From: Scolanthus callimorphus
Taxonomy: Eukaryota > Cnidaria > Anthozoa > Actiniaria > Edwardsiidae
Assembly (NCBI GenBank): GCA_033964015.1
Contig: CM066925.1
Location: 13,438,204 to 13,502,203 of the forward strand
Length of the DNA stretch: 64,000 nucleotides
Direction: 5' to 3'
This document shows positions 31,274-42,137 of this stretch, in pieces (position 1 is the first letter of the stretch; every line of letters starts with the position of its first letter). Both the position numbers and the translations under genes were made by a program. A model generated the notes under the pieces. That model was not told where the DNA came from. It searched no databases and saw only the letters and a program-made list of their open reading frames with translations.

Positions 31274-32982
31274 ATCAGCAAAGGAACGCAGCGAGGCTAG
31301 TTTCCCTTTCGTAAACCATCGTTGCCTTTTAGAACGGTCGTTGCCATTTCAGAAAGGTCGTTGCCATTTCTGATCTCTTGGGATAATTAGTAATTATTAT
31401 TCATATAGCTTCGTTCTATAGATGCTAATGAAAAGATAGTACAAATCCAATTAAAAAGCACCTCCAACCCAGCGAATTCACTCGTAGCGCACTGGTTAGG
31501 GTTTGAGTTAGTAATCGGTTTACCCGTTAGGGTTAGGGTTCTAAACAGGTGGAATTGATATACGATTTTTTTCCTTTTACCTTTACTAAGACAACGAAAC
31601 TAAACGTGTAATGAAAGACCGTTTTTCTATTTTGTGACGCAAATTAATTAATATATTGCGGGTACCTTGAAAATATTTTCGCCTCCTGTGGTTGTGGGCA
31701 ACAACTACTTGCTCTGGTTACACCTTTAATCATTAGTGAACGGGTTTTGCAAAGCCGTTTTGTGCACTTTATGGGATGTCAGTGCTCCACATTATCGTTT
31801 TCCGTGAATCTTGCGTGTGGTCAGGATCCATACTTATGTCCCTGACAAGATGTCTCACTGCAAAACATTCCCCTGCAAAAACTTTACCCTGCAAAATGTT
31901 TATCTGCGAAATGTTTTTTATCTGCGAAATTTTTATCTGGTGTCCCTTTTCGGCTTTCGAGCGCGCTACATTGGTACCAGTTTACAAGAGTTAGCTACCC
32001 AGTAGCTAATTGCATTGCAATAGTTAATGAACTGACAAATTTAGTCGTCCGTGCTATATGCAGTGACGTAACATAGCTCCATCATTAAGCGTTTTCTGCG
32101 TGGCAAATCCTTTTATTCTGGGTTCAGTCTTCTCGAAGTCAGCATCTCCAACCTCTTGATCAAAAGGTAGGTACAAGTGCTTTTTAATTTTTCTTCCCTT
32201 TATTAAGCATGTATAAAATGTCAGAAGGGCCGGAGGGTGTATAAATGAGATAAGCACTTTCCCAAGGGCGCTAGCATTAGATTTAATTAATAATTATATC
32301 TGCACGGAAATAATCAAAATGTTTTTTCTAGTAGTTAAAAGGTTATTTAACTAGCGAATTTGAGTGCATTTAAGCTACCTAAATTACCCTAAACCCCTAG
32401 GGGTACTTAGTTACACTTGCCTATAGTGTATTGCTTGCCGTGTTAGTGAGGTGTACGTGTACGTATGTGAGAACAGGGCGCATTGTCGCAGATATTATTA
32501 CACAATATTTTGGAATTCACAGATCTCTTATATTGACCTGCATGTAGTTATTCATCTCACGTAAAATGAATGTACAATAAATGAACACCTGAACAATGAA
32601 TTAACATTTTTTTAACTGCTATTTTTATTGGCAAACGAGCCCATGTAACCGTTTTGCGATATACAGTGCCAATAAAAAAATGTCTATGTATTATAATATA
32701 GCTCGCGTTTATTCGATCAAAGCGCGCGGTCTGAACGCGAGCCGATATTCTAATAGCGGTATTTTTAAAGGCCCCTCCCGTGCGCAAAGTCGTCCGTCGT
32801 ACTCCTTTTCTTTCAATGAGAAAAGGGTAACAAAGCAAAACAGAGTGATGAATCATCAGGAATCCACCCCCTCCCCCCCGACAAAAACTATATCTACGGC
32901 GCCTTGATCGGCACACAACATCGTTGTCCATTAGGCATTTATGACCAGTTTATTATTTTCTTGTTTTAAAGGGCTTTTTAGG

Positions 32983-34032
32983 ATGGCATCCAAGGCGATT
33001 TGTGTCGCACTCATATTTTGCATGTCTGTTATCTCTATCCGGGCAGGTAAGTCGTCGTGATAAGGGGCCGACCATGTAACTCTTGAGGGGGGGGGGGGGG
33101 TTAAATGGTCGGCCCCTAAGAATTCAGTAGAATTACTTAAGCGATTCCGCGCGCTGATTGGTCGAGACGTTCGTCAGGTGAATATGACATTGACAGCAAG
33201 AGGAGGTCTGTCAGTCTTTCCACGAGCACCTGCGCGAGATTAAAAAAAAAAAAAACGGCCAAAACGGGACAATGTTCCCTTGAAATAGACTAGAAAACAG
33301 GATGTGAAATCCCTCGATAAATAGCCTCAAAGTTACACTATATGCAAACTGAATAAATGCATACAAATTTATGAAATGAACTCATGGTTTAGCTAAATTT
33401 TCGCTTAATGTCATGCTATTTTATTGTGTTGAAAATCTTGAATGTCACTTGTGAGTAATTTTAAAAATTAGTCGATCCAGGCTCCGTAAATATGTGCGAA
33501 TAGCCAACTTGGCGACTAATTGTTAAATGTAATGCAGGGAATGCCGGGTAAGTGTCATTGTGTGTTTCACGGTCAAACAAACAAACAAAAAACAAGAATG
33601 AAAGAAAAAGAAAAGAATGAAAACAACATATATATAGATAGAAAGAAAATAATACATAGGCGCGCGGAGAAATGGAATTTATCTTTCAAATTTTGAAATT
33701 TTATTTTCTTTCCAGGGAAGAGCTACATTAGAAGTATACATGACAGAATCATATACAAGGGTAGGGTTAAGGAATGCCAAGATAGATACGAGGTAGATCA
33801 GTTTGGCCGTATTGGTGCCGCGTGTAACTGCGTGTTTCTCCCTTGTACCGGGGGACAAGATTGCGTCGGCCTTGGCGCTCACTGCTCTATCAGGAGACAA
33901 AATTACGACCCCGAAAATGTCAAGGAAGGAGACTGTAAGTGTGAATACAAGGACAAAGTGGTCCACAAGAAATCTCATTCCAAGAAAGCTCATTCCAAGA
34001 AAAAGAGTACTGCTGCTGAGAAGGATAATTAA
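32983..34032 (+). CDS. Small secreted cysteine-rich protein, two exons
   Basis: Exon 1 is 32983-33046: ATG, then MASKAICVALIFCMSVISIRA, a clear signal peptide, ending in phase 1 at gtaagt. Exon 2 is 33716-34032 (TAA), after a tttctttccag acceptor. The predicted precursor is 126 residues. The mature part has eight cysteines in the order C, CNC, C, C, C, CKC, all within residues roughly 40-103, enough for four disulfides. It ends in a basic tail with HKKSHSKKAHSKKKS. No family was recognised. Small disulfide-rich secreted proteins in cnidarians include matrix, defence and venom components, but nothing in the sequence separates these roles. An AATAAA lies at 34080-34085, 48 bp after the stop, which supports a real 3' end. 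Confidence 0.75.
33062..33119. repeat. Foldback, GGGGCCGACCATTTAAC family
   Basis: aggggccgaccatgtaac pairs with ttaaatggtcggcccct across a G run. It lies 15 bp after the donor of the secreted-protein gene's exon 1. A fragment of the same family is near 8395. Confidence 0.65.
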
Positions 34033-34131
34033 TAAATAAGCTTGAACGTATAATGTAAATTCTCAAGAATAGTAAAGAGAATAAATCAGTTTCGAACTGT
34101 CTACAGATATAAATGACTTGGCCTTTTCTGA

Positions 34132-34160
34132 CCCCCCCCCCCCCCCCCCCCCCCCCCCCC
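34132..34160. repeat. Poly-C tract (29 C)
   Basis: Uninterrupted run of C just downstream of the secreted-protein gene. A similar C run lies at about 34329-34343 before a repeated phrase, (g)taccatagacttcccacgcc. The surrounding 34100-34440 contains three diverged repeats of cttcccatgataccgagagca-type sequence. Confidence 0.8.
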
Positions 34161-34910
34161 GCGTGCCAACACACCCCTTCCCTCCGTACCACAGGCTTCC
34201 CATGATACCGAGAGCACTTTTGTCCTCATGGGCTTGTGTGCAGTTGGCATGCTCCTCCCTTATTACAGGCTTCCCACTACACCGACAGCAAAATTCTCAT
34301 TGACTTGACTTGTATCCAGTTGGCTTGACCCCCCCCCCCCCCCCTCTGTACCATAGACTTCCCACGCCACCGAGAGCAAAGTTGTCTTATAGGCAAATCA
34401 ATTGCCTCTTCCCCAATACCGTAGAATTTCCACAAGACAGAGAACAAGTTCTACTGATCAAGTATATCACATTCCTTGAATAATTTATTTCAATAAGTGG
34501 ATTTTATAATATTTAACACGCCATTAGTTCATTAAGACGAAAGGTCAAAACAACGGTACCTACTTCTTAGGGGGCTATAGTAACCACACCGTTACCCTTC
34601 TTATTTTACCGAAATGCCATTATACTCCACAAAAGGAGAGCAAACTATTTCTGCAATAAAAGCAGGTGTCCCAATACGTGCTTCGAGAAAATAAGCCTTC
34701 AAAATCAGGAGGGATCGGATACAACCCGATACCCACCCATCTAGTTTGTTGTGCCTCTGAGAAGTACCGTTGTTTTGATCTCCTCTTTGAAACCTCAGCT
34801 TGAGAACCGGAAGTGACAGTACTCTCTAGATGAATTCTCGAGTTTCCACCGGGTGGGATTTTAAGTGACGTTAAAATATCTTGCAAGAGCTGATTTCATA
34901 CGATTGTAGG

Positions 34911-35200
34911 GAAACCAATCGCAAAGTGACCAACTACTCACAACAGTCACACGAAAAACCGCTATGCACAGGGTATTGCTGCAGAATCCCATTCACGGAA
35001 AAGCTGAATTTCCCAAGGCACACGAATGGGAAGTGTTCCACTTTCCCATGGACAAACACATGAATGCACATGTAACACTTCCCATTCGTGTGCCTTGGGA
35101 AATTCAGCTTTTCCATGAATGGGATTCTGCAGCAATACCCTGTGCATAGCGGTTTTTCGCGAGACTGTTGTGAGTAGTTGGTCACTTTGCGATTGGTTTC
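34911..35200. mobile_element. Large near-perfect palindrome (foldback element)
   Basis: The left arm starts gaaaccaatcgcaaagtgac and the right arm ends gtcactttgcgattggtttc. The arms, about 34911-35045 and 35066-35200, are almost identical inverted copies, with cagggtattgctgcagaatc and cacacgaatgggaagtg in each. A further partial repeat of the inner segment, cccatgaatgggtttctgca, follows at 35203. A related unit is at 26230-26425. No coding capacity. Confidence 0.8.
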
Positions 35201-35309
35201 TCCCATGAATGGGTTTCTGCAGAAATTCCCTGTGATGAGTGGGTAATGCTGCTGCAAAATAACACACTGACTCTACCAGTAATTTAAAAGTTCCTACTGT
35301 TTGGTTGTA

Positions 35310-38300
35310 TTAACCATTCAACTGCCCGGATTGATATGCCTGTTGGTATCCGCCCTCAGCTTTTTTCTCTGGGGTCAGTTTGATCATGTCATCTATACGC
35401 AGGATTGTGATGGCGGCTTCTGTGGCAAACTTTAGACATTTTATCTTGCAGATAGCAGGTTCAAACACGCCGGCCTTCTTGTTGTCGCGAACCACTCCTT
35501 CTACGAGGTCAAGACCGATCCTGGGGAAAAGGGAGATAGATATTTAGATAAATAAATTTATCCTTAAAGAGCTCGTGTCAGCCACTCCTTTGTTATTGTT
35601 TTCGTTAGATATTAGAAGACGAATTACGTGTAGAAATCTCTAAAACAAATTCTCAGATTTGATTTACAAAATTCAATCGATAGAATTGCTCTATATTCTC
35701 TTAATCAGGCAATGGAAATGGATGAATTTCCCTAATGTAGCTTAGCGCTAATAACTAGGGTGGCGACAAGATCTAAAGACGCGAAAGAGACCGGTCATTA
35801 TTAAAGTCGGAGGGGGGTTGAAAAAGGGGAGCCCTGAAGTGTCAAAAAGAGAGCAAGGGGGCCTTCAAATCATAATATCATAACACTCTCTGCGAAAAAA
35901 AAAAAGAAAACTGCATTTCCAGCCATTTTACAAGCCTGAAATTTCACAATTTTCCCTGGGGGAGCCTGAAAAGTCTAATTCTTATACTTCATCATCATCA
36001 TCATCCCTCTCAACTTCATCAACAGTCACCATTCTCTTTTATGTCACTCACTTTGAACAATATCATCAACACCATCACCAATATCAACTCAATCAAATCA
36101 CTGCTACGCATTTAATACCAGATACTACAGATTGTATGAGGTAGTCATTTTACATACCACTTCAGGTGGAGCGTTCAGCATTGATCTGTGACGTGTTGTG
36201 AAATGCTCTTAGTTTAGCAACCAAGTCAGCAGAGTCCTTGGCAGCATTGACTGACAGGATCTTTGGAATGACCAGCAGGGAGTTTGCAAACTCTGCTATC
36301 GCCAGCTGTTCACGGGATCCCTGTGGGACAAAAGGTGTTACCATTTAGACTTTATAGTCTACTAGCCCTGGATTGGCAAATTATGCTTGAAGACTATAGT
36401 GAAAGTGATTCTGTTTTGCCATTTATGAGACAAGATCACCTCGATTTAGCTCATTTTCTCAGAAAGATCTAAAATTATCATGAAAAATCTTTAATTTTGT
36501 AGTGTTATTGCGACAAAAAATGCTTTGTCTTGCCAAAGGCCAAAATGGTCAGGATTGGCAGGCTAAAATAACAGTTAAGAAATAATATGATGAATAGTTT
36601 CTCAAATATGACAGAACAAATAAACTTATGGCAGGCCAAAATTTGCATGGCTTGCAAAATCATGAAAAAATGGCAGGCTAAGTTTGTCTTCTATTTCGAG
36701 CCCTGTAGTGGGATCAAATTTCCACTGCCATGACAGAATGCATGTTACTGGTTACAGTCTCTATGGCAACTTTGGTTATACAAGGTCCCTAAACTTACCA
36801 GTGAGGTGGCAAAGTTTTCAAGGTAGATTGAGAGTGCAGCCTCCACAGCCCCTCCCCCTGGGACAACTGTTTTGCTCTCAAGCACTCTCTTGACAACACA
36901 GATGGCATCATGCATAGAGCGCTCCATCTCATCCAGCATGAAATCATTGGCACCACGTAAAATAATGGAAGATGAGGATCTGGCTTTCGTCCTGAGAAAA
37001 AAATTGTTTGCAATTTTTACTGCAAATATCCATATGAATGGTCAAATTTGGTTAACAGATGTGGACATGTCTGATCCCTAAGATGCGCATGTAAGCTTAT
37101 CAGCTGCACGTCTAGAGAGTTGTTTTCTATAAGTTTGTGGTCTTACCCTTTGATAATAATTAACTCATCATCACATATCCTCTGCTGCCGGACTTCATCT
37201 GCTGAGCCCAACATGGAGGCATCAAAGCTTTCCTCTCCCTCAAGATTGGCTAGTGACAATACCATGGTAGCTAGAAAAATACAAAAAAAAAACAAATTAG
37301 AGCAAATTAGGAGGAGGCTTCACTGTTAGTGGCAGTCTCTCTCGCTGTGCCATGAGACTGCCGCTTACAGGGGAAGAGGAGGTCAAAACAATGGTAACTT
37401 CATAAGTATCCAGTTTATTCAGAAACGCCAGTGAGTGTCAGGTACTACCCCATCCTGATTTACAAGGCTTCTTTTCACATATTCTACCAGTAGGGGCACT
37501 TGTTTCCATTGCATAGATGTGTTGCTCCCTTTTCAGTGAAGGCAAGAAGGAGTGGAGGGGGAAGGAGACATTAGTATTTTGTGAGATATTTCGAATTGGA
37601 TTGTAGGAAAAATCATAAGTGGGTGTAGCTCAATTGGATATTGTTGAGGTATAGTTGTTTTGACTAGTTCCCTTTGAGTGGTATTCAGACTGTTGAAAAT
37701 AAATCAGACTTGCTTGCACTATTGATTCTTATAAGCTGAGGTTTGTTTCTTTTGTTTAGCAACCAATAAAGACCTATTGCGAGAAGGTTTCATGTCCAAA
37801 ATGTCTTACTGTACCTCCAGAAGACCTTGCAATCCTCTTGAGATCTCCCTTCTTCACTCTCCTGACAGCCATTGCGCCACACTCCACAAAGTACTTAAGA
37901 CACAAGTCATCAATACCACCAGTACACAAGACCACGTTAGCACCGGATGCAAGGATTTTCTGCACTCGCTCTTTGGTAATGTCAGACTCTCTGTATATTG
38001 AGGCAACATTGAACAATTATGTTAGTAGTAGGCTTGCTTCCCACTCATCAGTGGATCAAGGTTTTACTCTCCCCCAATAGATAAACTAATACAAGGCTTA
38101 ATTTCCATCGACCAGAAGAGGTTACCTCTAGTCCATATTTCTACTACTAGCTGATATTTCTGTGTCACAATTAAGTGAAAAATTCTGGTCACTTTTGCAG
38201 CTCCCATAGGTTGGAGCAGCTTTTGATAATAAGATAATTCAGATGTTAAAAGCACTGTACAAAGTGATTAAATGATTATTATTGTACAAATGCAATTATT

Positions 38301-41300
38301 TTCACAATAAATCTGTTCAGTAACACTTTCTCATAATCAACATGTAAGACAAAAAATAGGCAGCACTTGAGACGTGCACCCCCTGACCTTTTCCTTATAG
38401 CATCCAGTTTCTCTGGATCTTCCACCACAACGCTAACTCCAAGGTGCATCTTGGCTTTCTGTAGGGTGAAGTCCAGACAAGCTATCTTGGCATTGGTGAC
38501 GAGCTTCGGCATAGCTGATTAAGGGGGAGAGACAAACTTTGATTAATACTACTACTACCAGGTACATGGTGTTTCTCTTGTTCAGCCTACTGTTTCAAAT
38601 TGACCATGTTGTCACCTTTTTATGTACCACATGATGATTTGTTTATGTACCATGTGATTAACAGTAGTGGGCGAATACTTCAATGGAAAGCAGCAAAGCA
38701 ATGTAGCCCATCAAACTCTCAAACTTCACAAAAAGATTTTATGTACCACATGATGAGTTGTTTATGTACCATGTAATTAACAGTTGTGGGCATATACTTT
38801 ATTGAAAAGCAGCAAAGCAATGTAGCCCACAAAACTCTCAATAACACAACAAATTTTGCTCATGTCGTAGATATTGCTGGCTTCCACGTGACGTCATTGG
38901 CAGCCATGTTGGTGTACAGGAACACAAGAAAGTTCATTTGTCGCTCTTTGTTTTGTACACCAAAACATAGGAATGGGTGCAAACCTACAACTCAAGTGGT
39001 ACACAAGAGATCATGTGATCAGCCCAAAAGCGCAAATGCCACTGGTTGCATATAATTAAACTTACCTTGTGATGCAATTGTACAGTTTAGTGCATAACCA
39101 TCGACCATGATACTCTCCTTGGCACTACCTCCATGGGCCTTAAGCACATTAATGGCCTTGATAGGGTACTTGGCCTCGCCCTTGTTCCCCGCCCGCTTGA
39201 CAGCCATTACCGCATTCACAATCATGTTACCAAAGAAGTCAGATTGCTGGCCAATGAGCTTAGAGGATAGAGACGTCTGTGCTGCACTGACGATGCAGTC
39301 TCGGCCAAGTTCATCAACACTGATAGTCATGTGTTCTTGGATATACTTGCAAGCTTCCCTGAAAACACACCATCAAACTATTATTTGTGCACAATGCAGT
39401 ACATAATGCAATGCTCTACCCACATTTGCAACTCAAAATTGATATTTAACATCTGAACGGTATATTGCAGATCCCATAACTTCCAAAGCCTCGTACTCAA
39501 ATTTTCCACATAATTTGGCAAAGGTTTTAGAGTGGATTTCACATGACTGTCAAGACTTGTTATGTAATCGCGATTGCTTTGCGTTCTCATTGGCTACTCG
39601 TTTTTCTCAGCCAATCAAATTCTGTAGTAAATACAATTGTGTAATTACTTAGTAATTGGTTTGGCTTGCAATTGGCTGAGAAAAAAGCCATTTAGGAGCA
39701 AGTCGTGATTTCTCTCGATTCTGATTGGCTAGTGATTGCTCAATTGCAATTGTTTTCACGACAGTCATGTGAAAACTGCTCTAAAACTTAATAAGGGTTT
39801 GGTAGTGTTGCACTTTGATCAATGTACCGAGGAACCATCACAACCAGGCCACAACTCCCTACCAATGATGGTGCTTGAAAAGGAGAAGCCTGTACTGGGT
39901 ACCATGGCAACTCCTGACCCAAAAACCCTTGACTTCTAGAGGACCTCATACCTTAATTTGCAATTATTTTTCATCAATTTCTAGCATTTGTTGAATAACG
40001 TTTGCAAAAAAATCGAACAAATTTGAGCACCAGACACAAAAATATCATGTAATTTTATAACTTAGAGGTATCTGCTTAATTAAAATTGTCTCTTAGTGTG
40101 AAACAAAATAGAGAAATAACTATTTTTCCCACATAATCGAAAGTTGAAGTTTCTGCATGACTTCTATATTATCTTCTAATTTATTCTTTCCTGCAAGCAT
40201 CCTATCAAAGTGCTGACTGATACATGTATATGAATCCTTACTTGCACGCAAGTCTGTATCCACTGATGATAGAAGTTGGATGGATTTTCTGTCGTACTAA
40301 CTCATTAGCGCCCTTGAGTAGCTCTGCTGCGAGGATCACTACAGATGTCGTTCCGTCACCAACTTCCTGATCCTGTAGATCTGCTAACTCACATAGTATC
40401 TTAGCTGCCGGATGCTCAACTTCAAGTAACTTGAGGATTGTTGCCCCATCATTTGTTACAGTGACATCCTTGTGGAAAAAAGCAAAGATTCTCAAAAGCA
40501 AGATAGAGATGGCTTTATGTATGCATGCATGTTGTTTTAGTCAAATTACATTTAATTGATCAGTTGTTTGATAAAAAAATCAATCCATTTATGTTGGCCA
40601 ATCAATCAGAATTAGATCAGACAGAATCATAGTGAGAAGCAGTGCCTATCAATTATGGAGGTGGAGAATATTGAATCCAACACTTGTCAAGATGGAATTA
40701 GAGTATGAGTCTCCAATACAAAGACTCTTAAGGCAGTCAAAAATGTTAAAATCAGAGGTTTCAAATTACTGTATTTTTCAGAGGGGGTAGGGGTAAGGTC
40801 ATATTTCAACCCCTTCCGTGGGGGTTATGTTTTTTTCTGGAATCACATTACAAATTTCAAGATTTAACACTAATATAATTGCACCTCCATTTTCAGGGGT
40901 TTTATGACTAAAATTTTGATTCTAGATGCACAACCATGCCCTTGTTTTATTCTTCATCCCCTGCTGATTCTTGCTAACATGATGTACAGCAGCAATGTAC
41001 AAAACGTTCAGTCATTGTTACATGAAAAGAAAACATTTTACACCGTTTACCAAGACTATTCCACAAGGGCGAAAGGGGATCATAGGACATGGATGTTTGT
41101 AAATTCCGCAACCCTAAACAGACGCACTGCGATATACAACAGTCACAGACCACGTGTATCTGAAACACACTTTGACAGATGCCAACGATGCCCGGCTTTT
41201 CCATTTTCTACGCGAAATAATCACCATTCCTTATGTTAGCGCCTTTACATCCCCAGATTACTGATTAAAGTATCGTATTGCGTAATTTTTACCAAGTTTT

Positions 41301-41558
41301 AGGCGATATGCCATCATACCCACCCCGATGTCATCGACCAACATTTTGTCCAACCCAACTGGACCAAGCGAACTTTTCACTATGTTTGCAATGGCAGTCA
41401 CAGCCGTAACTGCAAGAAAAATGAAAAATAAGTATACAGAACTCTTAATCATGGTTTAAAGTATAATATGCCTTACCATTTTGGTTTCGGATGTTTTCTC
41501 CGGAGGTTCTTACGCCTCCAACGTGAAGCAATTCACCTGAGGTTGGAGCGGACGACAT
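35310..41558 (-). CDS. TCP1: T-complex protein 1 subunit alpha (CCT1)
   Basis: Ten exons in transcript order: 41558-41477, 41409-41324, 40468-40242, 39358-39066, 38514-38388, 37990-37815, 37270-37147, 36991-36799, 36320-36158, 35520-35310 (TAA). Predicted length is about 560 residues; the human protein has 556. CCT1 is one of eight subunits of the cytosolic chaperonin ring that folds actin and tubulin using ATP. Visible group II chaperonin motifs: [53 protein letters not shown] (ATP pocket GDGTT), [20 protein letters not shown] (GGG), [19 protein letters not shown], and [11 protein letters not shown], diagnostic of the alpha subunit. All splice phases agree except exon 9. Exon 9 lacks one base near 36166 and reads into TGA just before its donor; with the base present it ends LKW and joins IGLDL in exon 10. 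Confidence 0.97.
38618..38841. repeat. Tandem duplication, period about 119 bp
   Basis: Two adjacent copies start tttatgtaccacatgatga (about 38620 and 38739) and share aaagcagcaaagcaatgtag. The same catgtggtacata and gatcacatg phrases recur as a foldback at about 52610-52780 in an ECHDC3 intron. It lies in a CCT1 intron. Confidence 0.7.
39524..39788. mobile_element. MITE, TIR GTTTTAGAGTGGATTTCACA
   Basis: Left end gttttagagtggatttcaca followed by tgactgtc; right end gacagtcatgtgaaaactgc followed by tctaaaac. The interior has repeated gattggct and caattg motifs. Same family as 27741-27868. It lies in a CCT1 intron. Confidence 0.75.
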
Positions 41559-42137
41559 TTTGAAACTTACAAGATGAATAGTCGCGCAAGGGATACTGGG
41601 TACAGGAGGAGTGCCTTGTCATTTACCCACAATGCACCACGGGGAGATAACAAGAAATTCGGACATGTTTTTTTTAAAGTTTGATTTTATCATTTTTCGC
41701 ATATAATTTTAACTTTAACATTTTCTGTTCGAGGATGTTCTGATGTTTAGCATTTCTGGCGCCTTTTTGGAAAGCTATTCGATGAAGTTTATCACAAATA
41801 TATAGATACGCACAACTCTGCATTTTATGTTGACTAGGTCTTGAAAGGGGAAGAAAGAGGGACAAATTTATTGAACTGACGAATATAACAGTAAAAAGGC
41901 CATCCGTGTCTTGCATTTACAAACTACATCCAGGATATGCATGCTTGTTTAACCGGAAGTCGGGCGGGAAAGTAAATTCTATTTCCGGTTTATGTCCTTG
42001 CATGCGAGCACCGCATGGCATTCTGGGATCCTTTGAGTCGTGGAAGGTGTGTAGGTTTCCTCGAGCGTTGTTTACAGAAAATGCAGAAATAACATCCACA
42101 ATCTTCGTCAAGCGAAGTTCACGTGAACCAGGAAGAA
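41559..42137. promoter_or_regulatory. Shared divergent promoter, CCT1 and multi-tyrosine membrane protein
   Basis: 579 bp separate the two start codons. Within it are accggaagt (41952-41960, ETS/GABP-like), ggcgggaaa (41963-41971, E2F-like) and a second inverted ETS-like ttccggtt (41983-41990). This ETS-E2F arrangement is typical of bidirectional housekeeping promoters. Transcription start sites cannot be placed from sequence alone. Confidence 0.55.

Larger units (their letters stand above)
29383..32982. other. Intergenic: NDUFV1 to secreted cysteine-rich gene
   Basis: No supported exon. An AATAAA at 29546-29551, 164 bp after the NDUFV1 stop, is the likely poly(A) signal. The rest is AT-rich DNA with the foldback elements at 30018-30113 and 31125-31273. 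A probable old LINE 3' end in reverse lies near 30760-30860 (agacagtctttatttata). Confidence 0.5.

Noticed and set aside
34118..34303. Proline-run ORF over the poly-C tract
   Set aside because: A homopolymer artefact.
37625..37645. tagctcaattgg, a tRNA A-box match in a CCT1 intron
   Set aside because: No B box follows within the expected distance, so neither a tRNA nor a tRNA-derived SINE can be claimed.
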